Shown: piece by piece, positions 15,075 to 20,609 of the stretch
Layout: each line of letters begins with the position of its first letter
How positions within the stretch are numbered: the stretch's first letter is position 1
Source: an uncultured Bacilli bacterium
Lineage (GTDB): Bacteria; Bacillota_I; Bacilli_A; RF39; UBA660
DNA: 20,609 nt
Reading direction: 5' to 3'
Assembly: GCA_949025205.1 (NCBI GenBank)
Contig: CARMXJ010000022.1
Coordinates: 1-20,609, forward strand
Made by a program: the position numbers and the translations under genes
Notes under the pieces: generated by a model
What the model was told of the DNA's origin: nothing
Databases searched by the model: none
What the model saw: the letters and a program-made list of their open reading frames with translations, nothing else

Positions 15075-15616
15075 AAACAGAATATGAAGTAAGAGTATTA
15101 AATGTAGATAAAGAAGAGATAAAAAAGAAATTAGAAAGCTTAAAAGCCGAATTCAAGTGGGAGCGTTTACAAAAAAGATATGTTTATGATTTTAATCCAA
15201 AAATAGAAGGAAAATGGATACGGCTAAGAACAGATGGAGTAAAGACAACTTTGACAATAAAAAATGTAAAAAGTAAAAGTATTGATGGTACAGAAGAATT
15301 GGAAATAGAAGTAAGTGACTTAGAAAAAACAAATTTAATCTTAAAAGAACTAGGCTATATTCCAAAAGCAGTACAAGAAAATAAAAGATGTCGTTATATT
15401 TTAGATGGAGTAGAAATCGATATAGATTCATGGCCACAAATTCCAGATTATATAGAAATAGAAGGTAAAAACGAAGAAGAAGTATATAAAACAGTCGAAA
15501 CCCTTGGCTTTACAAAAGAGGATACTACTGGAAAAGATGTGGAATCTGTTTATAAAGATTATGGCATAGATTTAAATAAAATAGATATTTTAGAATTGGA
15601 GGAAAATAGAAAATGA
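15071..15616 (+). CDS. CYTH domain protein (triphosphate tunnel metalloenzyme / class IV cyclase-like), 181 aa
   Basis: The N-terminal EYEVRVL (ExExR/K) signature of CYTH enzymes is at residues 4-10. Alternating charged strands line a tunnel: WIRLRTDG, TLTIK, ELEIEV, RYILDGVEIDIDSWP, YIEIEG. The arrangement matches CyaB-type class IV adenylate cyclases and thiamine/RNA triphosphatase relatives, which bind triphosphates and divalent metal. The closing segment GKDVESVY is also typical. Length is normal for the family. The start overlaps the Nudix stop by 4 nt, and its stop overlaps the tyrS start by 4 nt, so expression is coupled. The actual substrate (ATP cyclisation, inorganic triphosphate or a nucleotide triphosphate) cannot be told from sequence. 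Confidence 0.88.
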   Translation: MKTEYEVRVLNVDKEEIKKKLESLKAEFKWERLQKRYVYDFNPKIEGKWIRLRTDGVKTTLTIKNVKSKSIDGTEELEIEVSDLEKTNLILKELGYIPKAVQENKRCRYILDGVEIDIDSWPQIPDYIEIEGKNEEEVYKTVETLGFTKEDTTGKDVESVYKDYGIDLNKIDILELEENRK

Positions 15617-16839
15617 CAGTATTTGAAGATTTAAAATGGAGAGGTTTAGTACAAGATATTAGTGATGAAGCATTAATTGAAAAAATAAATAATGGGGGGC
15701 TTACTTTTTATATTGGTACAGACCCTACGGCAGATTCGATGCATATCGGACATTATTCTTCGTTTTTGATTTCTAAAAGACTAGCACGTGCAGGCCATCA
15801 TCCTATTTTACTAATTGGAGGAGCTACAGGTTTAATTGGGGACCCAAAACCAACGAGTGAACGACCAATGATTTCAAAAGAAGAAGTTGCTAAAAATATT
15901 AAAGGGTTAAAGGCGCAAGCGGAAAGTATTTTTGGATTTGAAGTTGTTGATAATTACGAATGGACAAAAGAAATCAATGTTATTGATTTTTTAAGAGATT
16001 ATGGAAAACATTTCAACGTTAATTACATGCTTGCAAAAGATAAAGTAAAATCTAGAATTGAAACAGGAATCACTTTTGCAGAGTTTTCTTATATGATACT
16101 GCAAGCTCTTGATTTTTTACATTTGTTTAAAACACGCAATTGTACTTTACAAGTAGCAGGAAGTGACCAATGGGGAAATATTACAGCAGGAATTGAACTG
16201 ATTCGTAAAAAATGTGATAAAACGGCTTATGGAATGGTTATGCCTTTAGTAACGGATTCTAATGGTGTTAAGTTTGGGAAAACAGAAGGCAATGCTTTAT
16301 GGCTTGATAAAAATAAAACATCAAGTTATGAAATGTATCAATATTTAATTAATTTGGAAGATTCTATGATTATTGAATACTTGAAGAAACTTACGTTCTT
16401 ATCTAAAGAAGAAATTGAAAGTATTGAGAAGCGCCATAATGAAAATCCTGAAAAACGTGAAGCACATAAACGTTTGGCACAAGAAATCATCACTGATTTA
16501 CATGGCAAAGAAGAATATGAGAATGCAAGAATGATGAGCGAATCACTATTTAGTGAAGATATAACCAAACTACCTGCTAGTGATATCATAAATAGTTTAA
16601 AAGACATTCCAAACTTTGATGTAAAAGAGGATACATCTTTAGTAGATTTATTAGTAGATGCATTCATTTGTACCAGCAAAAGAGAAGCAAGAGAAATGAT
16701 TAGCAGTGGAGCCATTTCTATAAACAATAAAAAAGAAACAGATTTAGAAAAAAGAATTACAAAAGAAGACTTCATTGAAGGCAAGGTTATTTTAATCAAA
16801 AAAGGAAAGAAAAAATATTTCTTAGGCTTTTATAAATAG
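15613..16839 (+). CDS. tyrS: Tyrosyl-tRNA synthetase
   Basis: The class I signatures are HIGH at residues 44-47 (SMHIGHYSS) and KFGKT at 220-224 in place of KMSKS. The YIGTDPTADSMHIGH block and QVAGSDQWGNI are diagnostic for bacterial TyrRS. A C-terminal S4-type RNA-binding region (about 335-400, including SKREAREMI) completes the protein. The length of 408 aa is near the usual 420. It attaches tyrosine to tRNA-Tyr in the cytoplasm. GGAGG lies 10 nt before the ATG, which overlaps the CYTH stop. The upstream T-box reads UAC, so its expression responds to the charging of its own product. No clear U-tailed terminator follows; an inverted repeat at 16853-16875 precedes the next gene. Confidence 0.97.
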   Translation: MTVFEDLKWRGLVQDISDEALIEKINNGGLTFYIGTDPTADSMHIGHYSSFLISKRLARAGHHPILLIGGATGLIGDPKPTSERPMISKEEVAKNIKGLKAQAESIFGFEVVDNYEWTKEINVIDFLRDYGKHFNVNYMLAKDKVKSRIETGITFAEFSYMILQALDFLHLFKTRNCTLQVAGSDQWGNITAGIELIRKKCDKTAYGMVMPLVTDSNGVKFGKTEGNALWLDKNKTSSYEMYQYLINLEDSMIIEYLKKLTFLSKEEIESIEKRHNENPEKREAHKRLAQEIITDLHGKEEYENARMMSESLFSEDITKLPASDIINSLKDIPNFDVKEDTSLVDLLVDAFICTSKREAREMISSGAISINNKKETDLEKRITKEDFIEGKVILIKKGKKKYFLGFYK

Positions 16840-16879
16840 ACAAATTCACTTTCTCTCATAATATAATCATGAGAGGAGG
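16840..16879 (+). promoter_or_regulatory. Sigma-K-like -10 and inverted repeat before the 73-aa gene
   Basis: CATAATATA (16857-16865) fits the sigma-K -10 pattern CATAnnnTA, with AC at 16840-16841 as a possible -35 (15 bp gap). The same bases contain TATAAT (16862-16867), but no TTGACA-like -35 is at 17 bp. CTCTCAT (16853-16859) and ATGAGAG (16869-16875) flank the box as a 7-bp inverted repeat with a 9-nt centre, which reaches the AGGAGG ribosome site (16874-16879). An operator is possible. The start near 16873 would put transcription at the ribosome site, so the exact sigma class is uncertain. Confidence 0.45.
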
Positions 16880-16887
16880 CAGACTTT

Positions 16888-17109
16888 ATGTATCCAAACC
16901 CTTATAATTATAGACCAATGAACAACAGTGGAGACCGTCAATTTTTCTTTCCCTTTTTAACGGGAGCTTTGGTTGGGGGAGCTGCTGTGGGATTAACAAG
17001 ACCTAGACCAATTTATAACGTAGCACCACAAAGACCATATTATCCACCAATGGGACCTGGTCCATATGGATATTCATCTTATAATTATTACTTTCCTTAC
17101 GGAAGATAA
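16888..17109 (+). CDS. Small Tyr/Pro/Gly-rich protein, possible spore-surface protein, 73 aa
   Basis: ATG is 8 nt after AGGAGG. The composition is tyrosine, proline, glycine and asparagine rich (MYPNPYNYRPMNNSGDRQFF, later PQRPYYPPMGPGPYGYSSYN), with one central hydrophobic glycine-rich segment (FPFLTGALVGGAAVGL, residues 22-37) and no cysteine. This resembles small coat or exosporium proteins of Bacilli, but I do not recognise a defined family. Its upstream sequence has a CATAnnnTA box like the one before the CotY/CotZ-type gene, which supports a late-sporulation role. A strong terminator follows, so it is monocistronic. The function is inference from composition and promoter pattern. Confidence 0.65.
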   Translation: MYPNPYNYRPMNNSGDRQFFFPFLTGALVGGAAVGLTRPRPIYNVAPQRPYYPPMGPGPYGYSSYNYYFPYGR

Positions 17110-17136
17110 AAAAATTTAATTTAGAAGCATTAAAAC

Positions 17137-17189
17137 AAAAATTGTTTAGAAAAAAAGAAAAAGTACTAAACAATTTTTTTGTTTTTTTT
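17137..17189 (+). terminator. Strong terminator after the 73-aa gene
   Basis: A 13-bp arm, AAAAATTGTTTAG (17137-17149), pairs with CTAAACAATTTTT (17166-17178) around a 16-nt A-rich loop, followed by further T-runs to 17189. The A-rich left flank also allows weak termination on the minus strand. Confidence 0.85.
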
Positions 17190-17211
17190 AAAATGGTAAA
17201 AAATTTACGAT

Positions 17212-17240
17212 TTGCAGAAAAATGTTTTCTTTGGTAAAGT
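17212..17240 (+). promoter_or_regulatory. Promoter of the Rpn-family gene
   Basis: TTGCAG (17212-17217), a 17-bp spacer and TAAAGT (17235-17240) preceded by TG at 17232-17233 (extended -10). The start near 17247 falls just past the in-frame ATG at 17222 and at or beside the ATG at 17246, which bears on start-codon choice. Confidence 0.6.
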
Positions 17241-17263
17241 GCCAAATGAAAAGAGGTGTTTCT

Positions 17264-18091
17264 ATTTTAAAGTTTTACACAGCCAAAAATGATATTGTTT
17301 TTAAAACAATCATGTTAAGTCACCAAAATATTTTAAAGAAAATAATTGAAAGTATTTTAGAAGAAGAAATAGAAGACCTGACTGTTTTAAATAACGAATT
17401 AACCATAATTAACGTAAAATCCAAAAGAAGAATCGTGGATATATATATTCAAATCAAAAATCTTTATGTAAATGTCGAATTAAATGCAAATCCAAAAGAA
17501 TACACCAATATTCGAAATAGTAGTTATTTATTCACTATTTATAGTGAAGGAATCAAAAAAGGAGAAACCTATTTTCGTTTGAAAGAAAAAGAATTTGTAG
17601 GAATAAATTTAACTTACCATAGCGGAAAAAATATAAAAGAGGAATATTACTTACAAACAAAAGAAGGGACAAAATTTATTCATAATTTTAAAATCATCGA
17701 AATCAATATGGAAAAGATAAGAGTAGAGTGGTATAATCTAACTAAGAAAGAAAAAGAAAGGTACAAATATTTATATATGTTAGATTTAGATAAAGAATCT
17801 TTAATGAAATTTACAAGAAAGGAAGATAGTGTGTTAAAAGAATACGAAGAAGCATTATTAAAAATTAATCAAAATAGTAATTATACTCCTTTTATAACGG
17901 ATGAAGAAGATGAAATGCTGATGTACAAATCAGATATGCAAATAGCAAAGAGAGATGGAAAAATAGCTGCAAATATAGAAACAGCCAAAGCACTACTTGC
18001 CATGGGAGTAAATACAATCGAACAAATCGCCTCTGCTACATCACTTTCTGTAGAAGAAATAAACAAATTAAAAGAAGGATTAGAAAACTAA
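17264..18091 (+). CDS. Rpn-family PD-(D/E)XK nuclease / transposase-like protein, about 275 aa
   Basis: The opening FYTAKNDIVFKTIM is the signature of Rpn recombination-promoting nucleases (PDDEXK_2 family). The catalytic core is a D59 strand (RRIVDIYIQIK) followed by VNVELN, with E72 and Asn74 where the family usually has Gln or Lys, so activity may be reduced. A helical region follows and the C-terminal ALLAMGVNTIEQIASATSLS is a helix-turn-helix-like tail typical of the family. Start choice is odd. Frames are open from ATGs at 17222 and 17246, but the promoter puts the message start near 17247, and AAGAGGTG (17251-17258) sits 5 nt before ATT at 17264, which gives a normal MLKFYTAKND start. 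I report the AUU start as best supported. It is convergent with the SEDS gene, overlapping by 4 nt. Confidence 0.82.
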   Translation: MLKFYTAKNDIVFKTIMLSHQNILKKIIESILEEEIEDLTVLNNELTIINVKSKRRIVDIYIQIKNLYVNVELNANPKEYTNIRNSSYLFTIYSEGIKKGETYFRLKEKEFVGINLTYHSGKNIKEEYYLQTKEGTKFIHNFKIIEINMEKIRVEWYNLTKKEKERYKYLYMLDLDKESLMKFTRKEDSVLKEYEEALLKINQNSNYTPFITDEEDEMLMYKSDMQIAKRDGKIAANIETAKALLAMGVNTIEQIASATSLSVEEINKLKEGLEN

Positions 18092-18100
18092 TCTTTTTTT
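18075..18100 (+). terminator. Terminator overlapping both convergent gene ends
   Basis: GATTAG (18078-18083), AAAA loop and CTAATC (18088-18093), lengthened by three weaker pairs, are followed by seven T. Both stop codons (18088-18091) lie in the right arm. The other strand has a T-rich tail (CCTTCTTTT), so it may act in both directions. Confidence 0.8.
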
Positions 18101-19182
18101 CTTGTCAGATTTAAAATAAAACCTATGAAAATAAAATAAACAATCATATTAGAGCCACCATAAGATAAAAAGGGAAGAGGAATTCCCATAATAGGAAATA
18201 GACCTAAATTCATTAAAATATTTTGAAACTGTTGATAAAAGAAAATATAAAGAAAACCATGAATGAATAATTTTGTTTCCGTATCTTTTGAAGTACGAAA
18301 TTTTATAATAAAAAAGCAATTTAAAAGAAAATAACAAAGAAGAAGAATACATCCTCCTACAAATCCAAAAATAGAAATACTTAAAGTGAAGACAAAGTCG
18401 GTTGGAAATTCTGGAACATACAATAACTCCTTTTGTATGCCATGTCCAAACATACTTGTATTTCCAATTGTTGCAAGAGCATTATTTAACTGCATTCCAC
18501 TTCCATCTTTAAAATGAATCAATCGGTCCATACGGTAGAAAAAACTAGTTCCAATAAGATGAATTAATGTATCTTGTTTATAAAAATAAAGGTAAAAAAA
18601 TCCACCACCCAGAATAAAGACGAACAAAAAAGAAAGAACAAACCAACGCTTTTTAATTCCAGATAAAAGAAACACAGACAAAAGCATTAATAAATAAATG
18701 ACAATAGCACCTGTATCTGGCTCTAAAAACACAAGAATAGAAGGAATAAATGTAATAAAAATACATTTTACAATATAGAAAAATTCTTTTATTTTGCCTA
18801 ATTTAAAATCATTGGTCACCTTACATAAATAAAGAAGCAAGGCAATTTTCATAAATTCACTTGGCTGAAAATTAAAAAACTTTAAATTAAACCAAGCCCG
18901 TGCCCCATTCGTGGAATGACCAAAAAATAAAACCAAAAAGAGCAAAAAAATTCCTATAAGATAAAAAGAAAAACTATAACGAAAGAAAAATTTTACTTTT
19001 ACCTTTTTTAAAAGCAATAAAAGAAGTAAACCAGAAATAAACCAGATAATTTGTTTTGTTAAGTGTTGGCTATAAATCGATTTTACAAATTTTGCTTGGT
19101 ACATACAAAAAAAACTAGCAATCATAAGTATTCCTAGAGGAATAAAAAACAGCAAATTGTATTTACTTATCCATTTCTTCAT
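18088..19182 (-). CDS. SEDS peptidoglycan polymerase (FtsW/RodA/SpoVE family), 364 aa
   Basis: About ten transmembrane segments carry the SEDS motifs: STNGARAWFNLKFFNFQPSE in the first half, FLEPDTGA with the catalytic-type Asp, EFPTDFVFT, and GIPLPFLSYGGSN near the end. These proteins polymerise lipid II glycan strands with a class B penicillin-binding protein. FQPSEFMKIA fits RodA, FtsW and SpoVE alike, and no partner PBP is adjacent, so the role (elongation, division or spore cortex) is open. The ATG at 19182 is preferred; a TTG at 19200 is in frame, and neither has a good ribosome site. A 6-bp palindrome (CATACT...AGTATG) sits at the start. It is divergent from the 97-aa gene and convergent with the Rpn gene. 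Confidence 0.9.
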   Translation of the reverse strand: MKKWISKYNLLFFIPLGILMIASFFCMYQAKFVKSIYSQHLTKQIIWFISGLLLLLLLKKVKVKFFFRYSFSFYLIGIFLLFLVLFFGHSTNGARAWFNLKFFNFQPSEFMKIALLLYLCKVTNDFKLGKIKEFFYIVKCIFITFIPSILVFLEPDTGAIVIYLLMLLSVFLLSGIKKRWFVLSFLFVFILGGGFFYLYFYKQDTLIHLIGTSFFYRMDRLIHFKDGSGMQLNNALATIGNTSMFGHGIQKELLYVPEFPTDFVFTLSISIFGFVGGCILLLCYFLLNCFFIIKFRTSKDTETKLFIHGFLYIFFYQQFQNILMNLGLFPIMGIPLPFLSYGGSNMIVYFIFIGFILNLTRKKD

Positions 19183-19240
19183 ACTTTTAGTATGCAACAA
19201 TTTAAAAAGTTTATCATAAAATGTAACGAGGTGTCCTAAA

Positions 19241-19534
19241 ATGAATAAAAATTTGCCAAATGTTTATGCAGTTCCCATTGAAAAAAAAATAAACAATAAT
19301 AAAGAGACTTACATAAGTTCTCTAAATGACGAAGAGGTAGGAAACAATATTCCTATTGAAGAAATTGATAAAATATTTAATGCAAGAGAGCATGTTTATA
19401 AAACCAGAGTAAAAATAAAAACGAAAAATAAAGAAGAAGAAGTAGAATTAATTGGAAAAACAAATGATGCTCTATTAACTCTAGATGGTCAAAAAATAAA
19501 AATAGAAGAAATTTTAGAAATAAAAAAAGTGTAA
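19241..19534 (+). CDS. Small hypothetical protein, 97 aa
   Basis: The ATG follows GAGGTG at 7 nt. The N-terminal third is polar and Asn/Lys-rich. The C-terminal half has a regular strand pattern (TRVKIKTKNKEEEVELIGKT then LLTLDGQKIKIEEILEIKKV) suggesting a small beta-sheet domain, as in many SH3- or RNA-binding-like folds. It has no signal peptide, membrane segment or cysteine. I cannot assign a family. It is divergent from the SEDS gene with about 58 bp between starts, so the two may share a regulatory region, and it ends against a hairpin that terminates the convergent EIIB gene. Confidence 0.72.
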   Translation: MNKNLPNVYAVPIEKKINNNKETYISSLNDEEVGNNIPIEEIDKIFNAREHVYKTRVKIKTKNKEEEVELIGKTNDALLTLDGQKIKIEEILEIKKV

Positions 19535-19543
19535 AAATACACT
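19522..19543 (-). terminator. Terminator of the EIIB-like gene
   Basis: On the minus strand AGTGTA, loop TTTT and TACACT form a 6-bp hairpin followed by a run of T (the A-run 19522-19528 on the plus strand). The stop codon of the EIIB-like gene is inside the stem, and on the plus strand the hairpin overlaps the end of the 97-aa gene. Confidence 0.7.
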
Positions 19544-19859
19544 AAATAATTTCATCAATATATTTTTTTAATTGTCTGGCATCTTTACCAAAGATAATTT
19601 TTAACTGGTTGTCAATTTCCACAATACCTTTCGCACCTAACTTTTGAATGCTATCCTTGTCGACTATCGTAACATCTTTTAATATAACCTTAAATCGTGA
19701 CATATTGCATTCTGCATTCACGATGTTTTCTTTTCCACCTAGATAATTAATCAATTTGTTTGCTTCTACACTAAAATCTCTTTTCATTAATTTAATAACG
19801 ACCAAAGAGATTAATATAAGAATTACTAAAATAATAAAATATTGTAAATATGTTTCCAT
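19542..19859 (-). CDS. Orphan membrane-anchored PTS EIIB (glucose-family) domain protein, 105 aa
   Basis: One N-terminal membrane segment (residues 7-24, YFIILVILILISLVVIKL) is joined to a compact domain with the EIIB-Glc pattern: ANKLINYLGGKENIVNAECN (phosphorylatable Cys in the normal position, C51), SRFKVILKD in place of TRLRVTLKD, and QKLGAKGIVEIDNQLKIIFG. EIIB domains pass phosphate from EIIA to sugar, but no EIIC permease, EIIA or HPr is adjacent. The single membrane helix replaces the permease, so a sensory or regulatory role is possible. The ATG has AGGTGAT 6 nt upstream and TATAAT on the minus strand at 19883-19878. Its promoter is separate from its neighbours. Confidence 0.8.
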   Translation of the reverse strand: METYLQYFIILVILILISLVVIKLMKRDFSVEANKLINYLGGKENIVNAECNMSRFKVILKDVTIVDKDSIQKLGAKGIVEIDNQLKIIFGKDARQLKKYIDEII

Positions 19860-19877
19860 GAATGATCACCTATAAGA

Positions 19878-19883
19878 ATTATA
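19878..19883 (-). promoter_or_regulatory. -10 box of the EIIB-like gene
   Basis: A perfect TATAAT on the minus strand about 18 nt upstream of the ATG. The region 17 bp further upstream (TTTTAA) is only a weak -35. Distance to the ribosome site AGGTGAT is consistent with a short leader. Confidence 0.45.
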
Positions 19884-19924
19884 CAACAAAAAAATAATTT
19901 TTAAAACATTTTTGAAATTGTAGA

Positions 19925-19951
19925 ACACTTCTTGTAAGTTCACATAAATTA
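19925..19951 (+). promoter_or_regulatory. Sigma-K-like promoter of the CotY/CotZ-type gene
   Basis: CATAAATTA (19943-19951) matches CATAnnnTA exactly and AC at 19925-19926 stands 16 bp upstream, the arrangement expected for the late mother-cell sigma factor. Transcription should begin near 19959, before the AAAGGGG ribosome site at 19968-19974. Confidence 0.5.
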
Positions 19952-19982
19952 TTAATGAGAATATAGGAAAGGGGAAAATGTT

Positions 19983-20423
19983 ATGTGTAATAATAACAAC
20001 AATGATAAAAACACAAGCTGTATTGCAGAAATTCTAAATGTTATCTTAGTTCTTCAACAAAACGCTTGTCCTGATAATTGTTTAGATTCTTGCGATAGAC
20101 CAATGCTTGGTGGTGGACCTAATTGTCTTATTTGTAATACTAGACCAATAATGCTTTACACTTGTTGTGGAAATGGAACACCTTGGAGTATGCCTACTAC
20201 AAAAGATTCAACTGCCACTTGTGTAGATAATACTGCAAACTGTTCTAATGTATTTAGAGTAGAAAAAGTAGATGGAAATTGCTGTACTTGCCGTGTTCTT
20301 CAAGATAATCCAGATACGACTAGCTTAAACCCATACATCGCAACAAATTCATTTTTCACAATGAGTCTAGATTGCATTTGTGCAATTAGATGTTTAACAG
20401 ACACATTTGTGGAATGTGTATAA
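19983..20423 (+). CDS. Cysteine-rich spore coat protein, CotY/CotZ family, 146 aa
   Basis: Cysteines are abundant (about 20 in 146) and placed as in Bacillus CotY/CotZ crust proteins: SCIAEILNVILVLQQNACP near the start, FRVEKVDGNCCTCRVLQ in the middle, then SFFTMSLDCICAIRCLTDTF. The middle and final blocks are the recognisable core of the family (Spore-coat_CotZ). These proteins self-assemble through disulfides into the outermost ordered layer (crust or exosporium) of the spore. An Asn-rich stretch follows MC at the N-terminus. The ATG has AAAGGGG about 8 nt upstream and a sigma-K-like site before it. A strong UUCG-loop terminator follows immediately, so it is monocistronic. Confidence 0.85.
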   Translation: MCNNNNNDKNTSCIAEILNVILVLQQNACPDNCLDSCDRPMLGGGPNCLICNTRPIMLYTCCGNGTPWSMPTTKDSTATCVDNTANCSNVFRVEKVDGNCCTCRVLQDNPDTTSLNPYIATNSFFTMSLDCICAIRCLTDTFVECV

Positions 20424-20446
20424 AGGCCTTCGGGTCTTTTTCTTTT
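20422..20446 (+). terminator. Terminator with UUCG loop after the CotY/CotZ-type gene
   Basis: AAAGGCC (20422-20428), tetraloop TTCG and GGTCTTT (20433-20439), with one G-T pair, are followed by TTTCTTTT. The hairpin begins inside the stop codon. Confidence 0.88.
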
Positions 20447-20507
20447 GTAATTATTTTAAAAGATAAAAACCGTTGTATAAAGAATATTTATAGATAAAAG
20501 CAATTGT

Positions 20508-20536
20508 TTGAGCGTCTAAATTTACTACTATATAAA
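20508..20536 (+). promoter_or_regulatory. Promoter firing off the right edge
   Basis: TTGAGC (20508-20513), a 17-bp spacer and TATAAA (20531-20536). The predicted start near 20543 lies 67 nt from the window edge, so the transcript or gene it serves is outside. No ribosome site is visible in the remaining bases. Confidence 0.6.
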
Positions 20537-20584
20537 AGATAAAAGAACATCAATTTTTGACCATAATGGAAATAGGTTCAGGCC

Positions 20585-20600
20585 ACGTACTTCAGTACGT
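20585..20600. repeat. Perfect 7-bp inverted repeat near the right edge
   Basis: ACGTACT (20585-20591) and AGTACGT (20594-20600) with a TC centre form a GC-containing hairpin in otherwise A+T-rich sequence, 40 nt after the predicted transcript start. It is followed by AAATTC, not a T-run, so it is not a terminator on the plus strand. It could be the first stem of a structured RNA or leader, or an operator. Confidence 0.5.
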
Positions 20601-20609
20601 AAATTCTTA

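Noticed and set aside
20566..20609. Open reading frame starting at ATG 20566
   Set aside because: It is too short to judge and has no ribosome site; it may be coding beyond the window but cannot be supported.
1..20609. CRISPR arrays, tRNA or rRNA genes, insertion sequence ends
   Set aside because: No regularly spaced repeats, cloverleaf, rRNA sequence or flanking terminal inverted repeats could be found; the Rpn gene has no visible ends.

Overview
The window is about 70% A+T with low-GC Firmicutes architecture: strong AGGAGG-type ribosome binding sites, sigma-A-like promoters, a T-box leader and U-tailed hairpin terminators. TGA is used as a stop, so this is not the mycoplasma code. A Cse60 homologue and a CotY/CotZ-type cysteine-rich coat protein point to an endospore-forming member of the Bacilli, perhaps one of the small-genome gut lineages; that placement is inference. 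No tRNA, rRNA, CRISPR array, insertion sequence or prophage block is visible. The only gene of transposase/nuclease type is one Rpn-family gene.

Layout. (1) 1-1055, minus: a short interrupted kinase-like fragment and an intact kinase-like protein behind a near-consensus promoter. (2) 1183-4043: cse60, a MurJ/SpoVB-type flippase, a convergent small Met/Gly/Pro-rich protein with its own terminator, and trmB. (3) 4080-10196: a three-gene operon with an acyl-adenylate-forming enzyme, a membrane hybrid histidine kinase with a receiver domain, and a secreted or membrane-anchored HExxH metallopeptidase with an unusual cytoplasmic N-terminal domain. (4) 10218-11186: a monocistronic gene with two tandem helicase-associated-like repeats behind a G9 tract. 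(5) 11203-13875: a lipoprotein, an acidic disordered protein, a DUF948/YtxG-like protein, YtxH, a terminator and a small basic protein. (6) 13898-16839: a tyrosine-type T-box operon with a divergent Nudix protein, a CYTH protein and tyrS, joined by ATGA overlaps. (7) 16840-18100: a small Tyr/Pro/Gly-rich protein and an Rpn-family nuclease whose best-placed start codon is AUU. (8) 18088-20609: a SEDS (FtsW/RodA/SpoVE) protein, a conserved-looking small protein, an orphan membrane-anchored PTS EIIB domain, a CotY/CotZ-family gene, and a promoter firing off the right edge.

How the genes fit together. Envelope and spore functions recur: the flippase, the SEDS polymerase, Cse60, coat-type proteins and YtxGH. 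The two neighbourhoods that do not reduce to known housekeeping modules are the ligase / hybrid kinase / metallopeptidase operon, which looks like a signalling and envelope-modification unit, and the Nudix-CYTH pair placed under tyrosyl-tRNA control. Genes are tightly packed, and several terminators overlap the stop codons of the genes they end.
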